Shown piece after piece: positions 26,901 to 33,984 of a stretch of DNA of 64,000 nt (position 1 is its first letter; every line of letters starts with the position of its first letter). The DNA is from Apostichopus japonicus (Eukaryota; Echinodermata; Holothuroidea; Aspidochirotida; Stichopodidae). The stretch is taken from assembly GCF_037975245.1 (NCBI RefSeq), contig NC_092583.1, forward strand, positions 3,400,764 through 3,464,763. Direction: 5' to 3'. Position numbers and translations under genes: made by a program. The notes under the pieces were generated by a model, which searched no databases, was not told the DNA's origin, and was given only the letters and a program-made list of their open reading frames with translations.

Positions 26901-29900
26901 TTCCCCAGAGTTATCCCCTGCCACGTGAGCAGGAGCTTCAAGCATTCCAGCCGTTTCCGCTCGGGAGGTTGCGAGTAGTACTGAGAATGGACGGCTTGTG
27001 TTGCAGCGGGTTGAAGCATCTCGTACATACAGAGGCGATGCAGAGACGTCTGGTCTCCGTTGTTTCGTTTGTTCGGGTTGCCATTGTGTCTCTGGATGAA
27101 TATCCTGCAAGATTTTAAAGTAGAAATTTTCAGGAGTGAAAAAAACCTCGCGGCTGAACGGAAAGTCAGAAGATTCGAAGGGATTCGAAACCAAGCAGGC
27201 CTCCAAAAAAACTGAGGCTATTTACTGGCTAAATACTTGGTATTAAGAGTCTGGTTTTATAATTGGACTATTCAAAGAATCTGCACGCATGATTTTCCGT
27301 AACTAACATTTATAAGCCGTCTATTACTGCTTCCTATCAGCAAATATTATTGGGTTGCTCTCAAAAGCCTATACTGTACAGATAAGACTAATGAGTGTTT
27401 CGATTCAAGAAAATGCTGGTGAGGACTTGATTTTAGCCAGTAGATGTTGTTTTTTATTGTTTTTTGTTTTTTTGGAGTGTTAGCTAAGTGGTTAACGCCG
27501 GTGCCTTTCAATCATAAGGTCCCCAGTTCGAGTCACTCCAAGATTAATGTATGTCGTCCAGTTACAGAGTTGTTGACAATTGACAATTCATAATCATGGA
27601 CATTAAATATGAATGTAAGAGAGTGACTTCGGTCAGCTTGCAGCATTGATAAGCCAATGAGGCTTCTTCGCGAGTTCCTGCTTACAGGAGGATCTAAAAT
27701 ACATGCATACACATTTTTTTTATAAGGTGTAGAACTTTTTACCAAGTGGCTAGAATTGTGAAATTCTACAGTAAGCCCGCCTTAGTGAATGAGACTTTTA
27801 GCGTACCTCACTTATTGGTAGGTTCAGGAGGATGAGAAAGTGGGCATTGACCTGGTAACGAGTCAGCGAGGGGGCAGTGCAACAGTGTTGCTAATTGGTA
27901 CACCAGGTAGATGAAATTGTGCAGTTAGAGTGGGGAGACAGGTAAGAGAGGAGTATAGTAAATCTCTTCACTGTACACAAGAGGAGATATATATTAACAT
28001 GAGCTTTTGTTTTTCCTGTGGATATCATCTGACGAACCTGATATATTAAACCAGATACATGTTGGTCATCAAGGCATAATCAAATGTCAGCTACGTGCCA
28101 AAACGTGTGTGTATTGGAATAATATTAACAAGGATATTAAATCCATGGTTAAACAATGTATAGTATGTCAACAAAATGGCAGATCGTTACCACATGAGCC
28201 TTTGGAACAGTATGAAATTCCTACAAGGCCATGGCAGGTGTTAGGGTTAGATTTATTCTTCGTTAATGGCATAGAGTATTTACTTGTGGCCGACTATTAC
28301 TCCAAATTTTTTATTGTCAAGGAAATATCAAAAGGTCAGTCACAAAGTAGCAACATTATTGAGTTGTTAAAGGAAATGTTTTCAGAATTTGGCATTCCCG
28401 AAAAGCTGATAACTGACAAAGGCTTTTGCGGAGGAATGGCTCTTTGAGCACATTACCTTAAGCCCAAGATATCCCCAGTCGAATGGTTTTATAGAACGTC
28501 AGGTTCAAAATGTTAAAAATGCTATTTGTAAAGCAAAACAAACAAACTCAGATGTTCACCTAGCCTTACTTGCACTCAGATGTACTCCAATAGATGCAAA
28601 ATTGCCATCTCCTGCTGAACTTTTAAATGGTCGAAAGTACAGGTCAAATTTGCTCACAAGAATAAGTAACAAATCTCCTGACAGAGACGAAGTTGTAAAT
28701 CGTTTGCAAGAAAGGCAGGATAAGCAAAAGTATTATCATGATAGAAATGCGAAGATGTTGAATCCCTTAAGCCCAGGGCAAAATGTTTATTTTCAAGACC
28801 AGGATCAAGACAAATGGTATCCAGGTAAAGTGGTAAATCAAAGGCCCGAACCAAGATCTTATGAAATTGAAACCCCATCAAGAGGTGTACTTAGAAGAAA
28901 TCGTAGATATATTAAAGAAGGGGAGAGAAATGTCACATTCAGAGAACCTGATGTTAGTGGACATACATCAGATGATCAAGGGGTTCCAATAGAGTCACCA
29001 AGATCTCTACTTTCAGATGATACTACTCCAAGTACCCAAGACCCTGAAAGTGGAGACAGGGCTGAACACTATTATACACGATCAGGACGTAGAGTGAATC
29101 CAAGAAATGTATTAGATTTATGAATACGTTCACAAGGTGGAAGTTGTTTATTAAGCCCTAAGTTTTTAATAAGTGTCCTTAAGTGAAAAAGAGGGATGTG
29201 ATGTGATGTTACATAACTTTATGTAAAACTGATACGTGTACATGTTATGCGAGTAGACCAATCAGAAGTGTCCAACCAGTGATATATAAGCAGTACACGA
29301 GGTGTTTGCCTCCACTTCACTTTCCTACTTTCTGTCTCTAAGTTGTGTATCCGTGCTCGTTATATTTATGTTATTCATTGTAAATATATATACGTTGAAG
29401 TCAGAGACTTGCTATGTTCTTCTTTGATATGTCCACCCAAGTCAGAAACATTACAAAACTCAGCATAATCATATCAATCAAGAAATTTTAACTAACAGAT
29501 CAGCAACACAACTTTGTTTTGTAATAAAACCAGAATACACCCCCCCCCCCCTTTTTATGTTCCTTGCTACTGTTCTCATGCCTTTGTTGACAAAGATTCC
29601 AACCAGAAAGCTAGAGATAAGATGCACCCCTTTTCATACTTTTGTAGCGACAAAACTTTACAAAGAACTGTCAAGACAACTTTGGATTTACCTTTTTCAT
29701 AATCACCATGAAAACATTTGAGGCTTCTCATTATGATATCGCAATATAGTTTTGGATAAGAAAATTCAATCTACCCATAGATGAAGGAATCCTCACATCA
29801 AAATTCTTAAGTATTAAGCAACACCCTCCGGCATTCTCTTTTCGTTCTTTGACCAATCAACACCCCCCCCCCCTCGCCTATCCACCGCACACCCATTTCC

Positions 29901-30170
29901 TGCCTCTGATATCAGTCTTCCTCTTCCCAGAATCCCCATCACTAATTGGCTACAAGTTCGTGTCCGTACACACATACAGTACCTGACTAGCTTTAACATC
30001 CCATAGCGGCTAGCATAGTGCAATGGCGTGTGATGGTCGTAGTTTTCACCGTACGAGGCGTTAGGGTCAAACGATTTCTGGAAATCTGAATTGTGCTGGT
30101 AAATTTCCTCTGCCGCCCTCTCGTCGCCGGTCTGTAGGGCTCTCCGGAATTTTCCAGATGTCCCTCCCAT
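7759..30170 (-). CDS. ANKIB1: ANKIB1-like ankyrin-repeat RBR E3 ubiquitin ligase, 20 coding exons
   Basis: Whole spliced coding region, 1287 residues. RBR ligases take ubiquitin from an E2 bound at RING1 onto a RING2 cysteine and pass it to substrate. Seen in sequence: ankyrin-type helices near residues 45-75 and 130-200; RING1 residues 319-369 (ligands C319, C322, C337, H339, C342, C345, C364, C369); IBR about 408-468; RING2 about 509-538 with C509/C512, catalytic C522 and H524, C527, C530, C535, C538; UIM-like helices near 752-765, 811-821 and 882-895; Ser/Lys/Glu-rich tail 902-1287. Family: vertebrate ANKIB1 is about 1090 residues with the same order, so this copy is longer, mainly in the tail. 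The N-terminus ([12 protein letters not shown]) matches the short basic ANKIB1 start. All introns are GT-AG and phases agree. An ARIH-type ligase is excluded by the ankyrin repeats and the Ser-rich IBR insert. Confidence 0.95.
9500..9871 (+). mobile_element. MITE M1, copy 2 (ANKIB1 intron 19)
   Basis: Same ends and interior as copy 1, bounded by TTAA. Its end is 21 bases below exon 19, so it almost abuts the exon 19 donor. Confidence 0.87.
9893..9979 (-). CDS. ANKIB1: ANKIB1 coding exon 19 (UIM, residues 873-901 plus 1 base)
   Basis: Encodes [15 protein letters not shown], a clear ubiquitin-interacting motif with A888 and S892. The acceptor caccag at 9980 follows a long pyrimidine tract and fits the phase. 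A nearer cag at about 9960 is out of phase and was rejected. Donor GTAAGA at 9892. A TTAA-bounded element ends only 21 bases from the exon. Confidence 0.87.
10455..11035. repeat. 39-40-bp minisatellite, ~15 copies (ANKIB1 intron 18)
   Basis: The unit contains GGATATATTTACCGCCTTAC followed by an ACCCCAGCACTCCCTCCAAC-like half. Because 39 is a multiple of three, both strands stay open over long stretches (plus-strand frame 10300-11085). No start context or domain supports a protein. Confidence 0.92.
11095..11141 (-). CDS. ANKIB1: ANKIB1 coding exon 18 (47-base microexon, residues 857-872 plus 1 base)
   Basis: Short basic-to-acidic segment ([15 protein letters not shown]). Acceptor taatctgcag and donor GTGAGT are both strong, and the length restores phase between exons 17 and 19. 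It has no recognisable domain; support is splice-site and frame logic only. A 39-bp minisatellite begins about 60 bp downstream. Confidence 0.72.
11442..11610 (-). CDS. ANKIB1: ANKIB1 coding exon 17 (UIM-like helix, residues 801-856 plus 2 bases)
   Basis: Encodes [14 protein letters not shown], with the Ala-x3-Ser spacing of a UIM (A814, S818) but no acidic lead, then a Ser/Pro/Gln-rich stretch. Acceptor ttaagttgcag, donor GTAAAC. Frame and phase are fixed by both neighbours. Confidence 0.82.
11825..11952. repeat. C-rich (CTCCTCCCCCTG)n tract (ANKIB1 intron 16)
   Basis: Almost pure pyrimidine on the plus strand, so G-rich on the transcribed RNA. It has many runs of three or more G and could form quadruplexes. 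Confidence 0.85.
12147..12294 (-). CDS. ANKIB1: ANKIB1 coding exon 16 (first UIM, residues 752-800 plus 1 base)
   Basis: Begins [15 protein letters not shown], a ubiquitin-interacting motif: acidic lead, then Ala-x3-Ser at A758 and S762. Then comes a Ser/Pro/Gln-rich linker. Vertebrate ANKIB1 has a UIM in the equivalent place. Acceptor with a long pyrimidine tract ending gtcag, donor GTGAGT. Confidence 0.9.
12560..13215. repeat. Degenerate ~120-bp tandem repeat, about 5 copies (ANKIB1 intron 15)
   Basis: Alternating blocks of GAAATGTAATCATC and GGTTATGTAATAT motifs, each block about 60 bp, diverged. They fill most of the intron. Confidence 0.7.
13282..13521 (-). CDS. ANKIB1: ANKIB1 coding exon 15 (residues 672-751)
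   Basis: Encodes [20 protein letters not shown], then TPRSKVV and [13 protein letters not shown], which are conserved in ANKIB1, then a Pro/Asp-rich linker. Acceptor ttaatcctcag. Of two possible donors, GTAGGT at 13281 keeps frame with exon 16; GTTTAA at 13277 does not. Confidence 0.9.
13933..14066 (-). CDS. ANKIB1: ANKIB1 coding exon 14 (residues 627-671)
   Basis: Encodes [20 protein letters not shown] and [14 protein letters not shown], matching the ANKIB1 block that ends in Phe-Glu-Leu/Phe-Met-Gln. Acceptor tatattgcag, donor GTACCA. Confidence 0.93.
14338..14494 (-). CDS. ANKIB1: ANKIB1 coding exon 13 (post-RING2 helix, residues 575-626 plus 1 base)
   Basis: Encodes [20 protein letters not shown], the family's helical segment after RING2, then a Lys-rich helix. 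Acceptor gttttccag, donor GTAAGC. A trinucleotide tract (TTA/TTG on the plus strand, 14228-14330) begins a few bases past the donor. Confidence 0.93.
14670..14804 (-). CDS. ANKIB1: ANKIB1 coding exon 12 (end of RING2, residues 530-574)
   Basis: Encodes [13 protein letters not shown], the last RING2 zinc ligands (C530, C535, C538), then [10 protein letters not shown], which is shared across ariadne-type RBR proteins, and an acidic/basic helix. Acceptor ctcctttcag, donor GTATGA; phase 0 at both ends. Confidence 0.95.
14872..15222 (-). repeat. Tandem duplication (~180-bp unit, 2 copies) across the RING2 exon
   Basis: Copies at about 15052-15222 and 14872-15042, offset 180-182 bases. Each contains the 3' part of exon 11, its donor and about 80 bases of the following intron. 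Divergence is a few percent in exonic and somewhat more in intronic bases. The junction falls inside the exon, so the downstream copy lacks the original acceptor. Confidence 0.9.
14955..15043 (-). CDS. Candidate alternative exon 11b: duplicated RING2 active-site exon with His to Tyr
   Basis: This 89-base segment is a second copy of the last 30 codons of exon 11. It has an intact donor (GTTAGT) and an AAG acceptor at 15045-15044. Spliced from exon 10 it keeps frame (1+89 bases) and joins exon 12 in phase 0; spliced after exon 11 it would shift frame. It would therefore work only as a mutually exclusive exon. Relative to exon 11 it changes Asn to Asp, Glu to Lys, catalytic His to Tyr (codon 14970-14972) and Lys to Gln, keeping all Cys ligands, and it lacks the first 14 residues of exon 11. 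Four amino-acid against two silent changes, and a weak pyrimidine tract, also fit a decaying pseudoexon. Confidence 0.45.
15135..15265 (-). CDS. ANKIB1: ANKIB1 coding exon 11 (RING2 active site, residues 486-529)
   Basis: Encodes an acidic linker, then KPCPKC and GCNHMKC. By family knowledge the Cys of GCNHM (C522, codon 15156-15158) is the ubiquitin-thioester cysteine and the His two residues on (H524, codon 15150-15152) is its catalytic partner, as in Parkin C431/H433 and HHARI C357/H359. Acceptor cttctcgcag, donor GTCAGT. The 3' part of this exon and its donor are tandemly duplicated downstream. Confidence 0.95.
16024..16112 (-). CDS. ANKIB1: ANKIB1 coding exon 10 (end of IBR, residues 456-485 plus 1 base)
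   Basis: Encodes [16 protein letters not shown], completing the IBR zinc sites, then a Lys-rich linker to RING2. Acceptor ctctttgcag, donor GTAAGT at 16023. It ends with one base of a codon, a phase that both exon 11 and the candidate alternative exon 11b can accept. Confidence 0.93.
16130..16640. repeat. Degenerate ~120-bp tandem repeat, about 4 copies (ANKIB1 intron 9)
   Basis: Each unit has GTTTGTCAGATAACA, a G-rich block (GGGGTGGGGAAGG-like) and CTACAATCTCTGA. A related G-rich block recurs near 17160-17230 beyond exon 9. Confidence 0.6.
16662..16840 (-). CDS. ANKIB1: ANKIB1 coding exon 9 (IBR with Ser-rich insert, residues 397-455 plus 2 bases)
   Basis: Encodes the IBR zinc ligands C408 and C413 (KWCPKVEC) and C448/C455 (DCGSGHFFC), separated by a Ser/Pro-rich insert of about 30 residues. 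The long insert within the IBR is an ANKIB1 family trait and is absent from HHARI. Acceptor tcgttgcag, donor GTAAGA. Confidence 0.95.
16841..19905. other. ANKIB1 intron 8
   Basis: About 3.1 kb. Apart from the G-rich block near 17160-17230, nothing recognisable; the small ORFs lack splice or domain support. Confidence 0.5.
19906..20050 (-). CDS. ANKIB1: ANKIB1 coding exon 8 (RING1 second half, residues 348-396)
   Basis: Encodes [17 protein letters not shown], supplying the last RING1 ligands C364 and C369, then the helix leading to the IBR ([11 protein letters not shown]). Acceptor gttttatag, donor GTCAGT. Confidence 0.95.
20850..20938 (-). CDS. ANKIB1: ANKIB1 coding exon 7 (RING1 first half, residues 319-347 plus 2 bases)
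   Basis: Encodes CAIC, then [11 protein letters not shown]: six of the eight RING1 zinc ligands (C319, C322, C337, H339, C342, C345). This face binds the E2 in RBR ligases. Acceptor ctcttcacag, donor GTAATT. An ATG ORF in another frame on the plus strand here is a shadow. Confidence 0.93.
21488..21540. other. Near-perfect hairpin (ANKIB1 intron 6)
   Basis: Arms TCTGGTGAATGTGGG and CCCACATTCACCAGA pair fully. After a 2-base internal loop, CTGAAGT pairs with ACTTCAG around a 5-base loop: 22 base pairs in 53 bases. It could be a small foldback element or a miRNA-like hairpin; expression is unknown. Confidence 0.6.
21600..21900. repeat. Degenerate CCTAGCCTA-type minisatellite (ANKIB1 intron 6)
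   Basis: Repeated TAGCTTAACTAGGCCTAGCC units of about 25-35 bp, heavily diverged. Confidence 0.65.
22050..22216 (-). CDS. ANKIB1: ANKIB1 coding exon 6 (residues 263-318)
   Basis: Encodes [19 protein letters not shown], a UBA-like helical segment just before RING1, then a Pro/Ser/Arg linker. Acceptor catttgacag, donor GTGAGT at 22049. The exon completes a split Asp codon from exon 5. Confidence 0.93.
22310..22520 (-). mobile_element. tRNA-derived SINE, family S2 (ANKIB1 intron 5)
   Basis: On the minus strand: a B-box-like GGGTTTGATCCCTGG, then AAGGTGGGTTTTTT and a CCCATCTGAAATGG-like block shared with the copy at 32209-32515. Sense relative to ANKIB1. Confidence 0.6.
22734..22851 (-). CDS. 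ANKIB1: ANKIB1 coding exon 5 (residues 224-262 plus 1 base)
   Basis: Encodes the conserved block [20 protein letters not shown] that precedes RING1 in ANKIB1. Acceptor ttgttttag, donor GTAACT. The acceptor is inferred from the match of [10 protein letters not shown] to the family's corresponding stretch. Confidence 0.92.
22852..24538. other. ANKIB1 intron 4
   Basis: No exon seen. At 24255-24400 there is a dispersed repeat (GAACTGGCAACCTTTAAACA, GCGCCCTCTAT) also present at 48470-48540. Its open frame is not an exon. Confidence 0.55.
24539..24592 (-). CDS. ANKIB1: ANKIB1 coding exon 4 (18-residue microexon, residues 206-223)
   Basis: Fifty-four bases, phase 0 at both ends, between a pyrimidine-rich acceptor (ccactctccag) and donor GTAAGT. 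Encodes an acidic segment ([18 protein letters not shown]) that fills the family's Glu-rich linker between the ankyrin repeats and the next helical block. Being symmetric, it could be skipped without a frameshift. Confidence 0.85.
25848..26215 (+). mobile_element. MITE M1, copy 3 (ANKIB1 intron 3)
   Basis: TTAA-bounded, with the same inverted ends and an interior missing a few bases. It lies 84 bp from exon 3, on its downstream side in transcription. Confidence 0.87.
26299..26424 (-). CDS. ANKIB1: ANKIB1 coding exon 3 (residues 164-205)
   Basis: Encodes [20 protein letters not shown] and the following helix, ending MVFC. Acceptor ctgtttcag, donor GTAAGT at 26298. This closes the ankyrin region. 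A TTAA-bounded element ends 84 bp downstream in the following intron. Confidence 0.93.
26804..27104 (-). CDS. ANKIB1: ANKIB1 coding exon 2 (residues 63-163)
   Basis: Acceptor cttgcag, donor GTACGT. Encodes the conserved NGNPNKRN stretch after the first ankyrin repeat, a Gln/Pro/Arg linker, then a second ankyrin-type repeat ([18 protein letters not shown]). Two other frames are open over the same bases; only this frame joins exon 1 with the family motif intact. Confidence 0.92.
27474..27725 (+). mobile_element. tRNA-derived SINE, family S1 (ANKIB1 intron 1)
   Basis: The head folds as a tRNA: GGAGTG pairs with CACTCC, A box TAGCTAAGTGGTTAACGC, B box AGTTCGAGTC. A body with TTGACAATTGACAATTCATA follows, then a T-rich end. 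A second copy lies at 55141-55390 on the other strand. Confidence 0.8.
27855..27965 (+). repeat. Dispersed repeat D1, copy 1
   Basis: AGGGGGCAGTGC, TAGGTAGATG-like and GTGGGGAGACAGGTAAG segments recur in the same order at 38455-38580 and 42160-42290. The last segment also starts each unit of the 128-bp satellite near 48.8 kb. Confidence 0.5.
28007..29123 (+). pseudogene. Ty3/gypsy-like retroelement, broken integrase region
   Basis: Only the 3' part of a pol gene remains, antisense in ANKIB1 intron 1. Visible: the His/Cys zinc-binding segment of integrase (HVGHQG, then CIVCQQ), a core with the first two catalytic Asp (in GLDLF and TDKG) and, in another frame, the catalytic Glu (GFIERQ), then a C-terminal domain with [10 protein letters not shown] and a basic, Asp/Glu-rich tail. 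Between 28420 and 28450 bases are lost: the frame shifts, a stop follows at 28447, and the residues normally after the second Asp are missing. No reverse transcriptase, RNase H or gag is seen upstream. It is non-functional. Orientation and LTR place it as a truncated 3' half. Confidence 0.88.
29197..29455 (+). mobile_element. 3' LTR of the gypsy-like element
   Basis: Directly after a purine-rich tract (AAAAAGAGGGA, 29186-29196). Begins TGTGATG and ends CATTACA (imperfect TG...CA inverted ends), 259 bp, with a TATA-like GATATATAAGCAG near 29281. No matching 5' LTR is in the window. Confidence 0.8.
29983..30170 (-). CDS. ANKIB1: ANKIB1 coding exon 1 (residues 1-62 plus 2 bases)
   Basis: Carries the start codon and the first ankyrin-type helix ([14 protein letters not shown]). 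Donor GTACTG at 29982. The ATG is chosen because the next residues match the conserved ANKIB1 N-terminus, which begins Met-Gly and so could be N-myristoylated (inference). Confidence 0.93.
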
Positions 30171-30261
30171 CGCAGGTAGCAGCGGTCAATGGACCATAGG
30201 ACGAGGATCTCTCAGGTCATTTGTCTGCTAACCTCTGACCCGCGTTGGTTGTAATCCAATT
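30171..30261 (-). other. ANKIB1: 5' UTR part of the first coding exon
   Basis: Ninety-one bases lie between a good splice acceptor (ttatttcattgcag, AG at 30263-30262) and the start codon at 30170. At least one upstream non-coding exon must therefore exist. It was not located with certainty. Two donor-like sites on the minus strand in more CpG-rich sequence, ending exons at about 39246 (AAG then GTAATT) and 61069 (then GTGAGT), are possible but unproven. Confidence 0.6.
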
Positions 30262-30359
30262 CTGCAATGAAATAAAAAATATGGGGACACTATTAGCTGA
30301 CCAATTATTAGAATTATTTAGGAAAATAATGAGAATGAAGTTGTTTTCACCCCTTTTTT

Positions 30360-30425
30360 TTTGTGAATTTTTGTGAATTTTGTAAATTTTGCGAATTTTG
30401 TAAATTTTTGTAAACTTTGAAAATT
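30360..30425. repeat. GTAAATTTT-type short tandem repeat
   Basis: About six imperfect 9-12 base units (GTGAATTTTGTAAATTTTGC), upstream of the first coding exon. Confidence 0.6.
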
Positions 30426-30892
30426 CATCTGTAGAATTTGTTCATGTTCCTGAGAAGAAATTCCCAGGCTGATGGCAAGTTGTTGTATCTGAAGATGAAA
30501 ATTGGAGATGTTAGGTTTCAGCTGAGAGAGAAATGACAAAAAGGCAGTATTTAAGGAGTTTAGACTCCAGGCCAGACTGATATAGACTACAGAGACTAAC
30601 GAAATATGTGTCAAGTTCAGGGTACGATAGCTATTTCAATCTAGACAGGTAGGGGGAAGGGGTGTAGGCACGGAGGAGAGAGGGAATGGTGTGCTTTGAA
30701 CTAACATTGACCACGATTGTCAAGGTTACTTGACAATCGTTATTTGACAATCGTTACTTGACAATCAAGGTTACTAAACAGTTGTGGATGCACAAGGATA
30801 CTGCACATAATTCTTTAAGGCCTGGGAGGGCATTTAAATCTCTGATGCTTGACAGCAGACTTGTAGTGTAAGCACAAATCCCTGAGTATTTA

Positions 30893-31525
30893 GTACAAGT
30901 ACAAGTAAGGACTCGAGTACGAGTAAGGACTCGAGTACGAGTAAGGACTCGAGTACGAGTAAGGACTCGAGTGCGAGTATGGACTACAGTATGAGTAAAG
31001 ACTCAAGTAAGGTCTCGAGTACAAGCAAGGACTAGGGTACGAGTAAGGACTACAGTATGAGTAAGGACTCGAGTACGAGTAAGGACTCGAGTACGAGTAA
31101 GGACTCGAGTGCGAGTATGGACTACAGTATGAGTAAAGACTCAAGTAAGGTCTCGAGTACAAGCAAGGACTAGAGTACGAGTAAGGACTAGAGTATGAGT
31201 AAGGACTCGAGTACGAGTAAGGACTCAAGTACAAGTAAGGACTCGAGTGCGAATATGGAGTACAGTATTCATGAGTAAGTACTCAAGTGCGAGTATGGAC
31301 TACAGTATGAGTGAGGACTTAAGTATGAGTACAGACTCAAGTACAGACTAGAGTACGAGCATGGACTCGAGTATGAGTACGGACTCAAGTATGAGTACTG
31401 ACTTGAGTAAGAGTACTGACTAAAGTACAGACTCAAGTACAAGTACGAGCATGGACTTGAGTACGAGTACAGACTTGAGTTGAATACAAGTACGGACTCG
31501 AGTATGAGTATGGACTTGAGTAAGA
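30893..31525. repeat. 18-bp tandem array, about 35 copies
   Basis: The unit is close to GTAAGGACTCGAGTACGA, with higher-order groups of about 140 bp repeated once (30960-31100 against 31100-31240). The 3' third has 12-bp variants. It lies 0.65 kb upstream of the exon with the start codon, probably in the 5'-UTR intron. Tyr/Ser-rich ORFs on the minus strand are by-products. Confidence 0.92.
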
Positions 31526-31964
31526 CAAATATGTTTAACAGAATAAAACTAATCACCCCAGAGTTATTGTTCAAGGCATGTGAAACAACACAGGCAATCC
31601 ATCTCCCCTCATTAAATGATATATACTGCAGAAAGGTACCTATGTTGTCAGATATAAACATTCTGGTACGATATGCATTACAAAGTAACTTGATTCTGTA
31701 AACGTTTCATGACATTAATCTCTCATGAATGATGGTAGTTTACTGGTAAAGGTGTGACATGTCATCTAGAATAGGTGCATGGTGACAGAGTATTAAATAC
31801 CAAAGTATAAACAAAAATCCGTTTTCAAAATTCCCAGAAAGAGTCTCAATGTTTGCAAAACTTATTACAGCGCAAGGAATACTGTACTTCACTGTTCTGA
31901 TCTATAATGTACAGTTTAGCATTCTTCAGGTTTATTAAATTTATTTCCCATAAATTATTGAAAA

Positions 31965-32200
31965 AACTATATATATATTGCTTCCATGTATAATATCTGC
32001 TATATATATATATATGTGTGTAGTAATTTAGCTATACAGTAGCTCTTCAATACCAGATAAAATTACTTCCTGGGTATGAAGAATGTATATATTGAAGAAT
32101 ATATATTGAAAATTGAAGAATATAAATATATTGATAATTATATTTATATTATTAAAATATAGAAGAAAATATTGAAGAATATATATATTAAGAACATGTA
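31965..32200. repeat. AT-rich simple sequence
   Basis: Runs of TATATA and imperfect ATATATTGAAGAAT units. No coding content. Confidence 0.6.
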
Positions 32201-32208
32201 AACTGGTG

Positions 32209-32515
32209 ATGTAATGGAGTGGATAAAGCTGTGGCATTTAAAGCAATGAGGCTTAGCAATCAGGAGGTTCCAGTTTTGATACCCGGCCGGGTCACAGTAA
32301 GGTGGGTTTTTTCCTCCAAGAGCAATCTACGGTTTTCCAATCTGAAATGACTTTCTCAATTGAAAAGAATCCAAATTTGAGTTAAAATGTTGAATTGGAA
32401 GCCACACTATGTGTAAGTTGTGATCCATAAGCCCTTGCGGGCTCCTCCCACATTTGTGGTTGCTTAGGCATGGTAAATATAAACTGTGGAATATTATTAT
32501 TATTATATTGGTGAA
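32209..32515 (+). mobile_element. tRNA-derived SINE, family S2, fullest copy
   Basis: Head with GAGTGGATAAAGCTGTGGC and a degenerate B box (GGTTCCAGTTTTGATACC). Body with AAGGTGGGTTTTTTCC and TTGTGATCCATAAGCCC, and a TTATTATTAT tail. Related copies are at 2300-2410 and 22310-22520. Confidence 0.65.
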
Positions 32516-33084
32516 TTGTCACCAAAATAATACTAAACTGATTGGTGTAGTAACTAATTGATACAATTAGTCCCAATATTGACTACTTCTTGGAACTCAT
32601 GCAAACAATCTTTCTAACTTGGTTATATTCAGGAAGGCAGAACTAGTTGCCATCAATATAACAAAGCAGATCTCGTGTACACAACAAAAGAAGTCGATTA
32701 TAATTACACGAGTTGTAGGTATTCATTCAATTAACATCCAAGGCTTTCTTTATAAAATTGACAAGGGATTTCCCCCAAATTATTCAAGTAACCTGAAAAT
32801 GAATATGTTTAACGGTTACGATGACCAAACATATTCATTGTGTGGAAAGCAATACTGTACATGTTTAATATTCATGGACTTGTGCATATACCAGAATGAA
32901 GATTATTGACTAAATTGCTGTAACATATAAAGAAAGGTTACAAGAATCAGTTAATATGATCATGTTGACAAAACATCAACAATTTATTTCACTGGTAAGG
33001 ATTTTACAGTATTGAAGTTTATTCCCAATTCCTAATGCAAATGCCTTGAAGATTTGTTAAACGACAGAGAGCTCTAATTGAGAT

Positions 33085-33379
33085 CAGGAGCGTAGCCAGG
33101 AATTTGCCAAGGGAGGGGCGGACCTGTAGGCAAACTATCAGAGCCGTAGATTTTTCATTGATAACTATCTAAGCGTAGCGCCACCATGAGTTGGGGCTAT
33201 GCGTAGAAGAAAATTTTGGCTGAAAATGCCTCCCAGATCGCTGGAAATGGCACTTCCCAGGCCTTGTAAGTTGCATCTAAGCTTGAAATTACTAGCGAAA
33301 TCATAAAAACAAAAACAAAAAATATGCTCAAGGGGGGGGCGGTCGCCCCCTTTGCCCCCCCCCCTTGGCTACATGCCTG
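33085..33379. mobile_element. hAT-like MITE, 295 bp
   Basis: Left end CAGGAGCGTAGCCAGG; the right end is the complement of CAGGCATGTAGCCAAGG. Flanked by ATTGAGAT and AATGAGAT, an 8-bp target duplication with one change. Eight-base duplications and CAG...CTG ends are hAT traits. No transposase. Confidence 0.75.
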
Positions 33380-33559
33380 AATGAGATTGTAAACTATCTT
33401 GACAAGCTGCAAGTCTTCTGTTTATATTGCCAGTCTGAGACCAATTGAGATTATAACCTTTTAACCCCTTGAGCTAATTTTGCTACCATTTTAAGATTAA
33501 AACCTGTTGAGCCCTTGATGCTCATCAGGTGAAAATGGGTAAGGGCCATGTGAATATGC

Positions 33560-33810
33560 CTAAAGGTAGTCAGTACAGGGTCCCAAATTATAGCACGCTA
33601 TAATTGCTAGAAGTTTTCCAAAAGTACTTTCCTGGAGGTCTTCACTCTCTAAATTGTTCTTAGACATTTTAAGAAACACACAAGATGACCGAATGTCCCA
33701 GTGAGGAAATTTCCTCCCAAGTTGTAATAAAAAACAGTTTAAGAATTTTGACCACAGGTGACCATATCTGAATATCTACCATATTTGGGACCAATACAGC
33801 CTAACTTTAA
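33560..33810. mobile_element. MITE M2, copy 2
   Basis: Same interior as copy 1. The left TTAA is mutated to CTAA, the right end is ACTTTAA. Confidence 0.68.
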
Positions 33811-33984
33811 AGCGTCAACTTTCCTTGAACATTCCTGGATGACTGTATGTTCTGTTAAAGACTTATAGAGCCCCTTAACAAAACTAAACTGAACTTGACC
33901 AAACTTTGTTCACTAAAAGAAAATCATACCATTGGAGAATTGACAGATTAATTGTGGCTTTACTTCTGGAGTTATCATTTTTAA

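Noticed and set aside
28654-28881. Minus-strand ORF across the gypsy fragment
   Set aside because: Shadow of the plus-strand integrase frame.
30893-31525. CRISPR-like array
   Set aside because: There are no unique spacers; it is a contiguous minisatellite in an animal genome.
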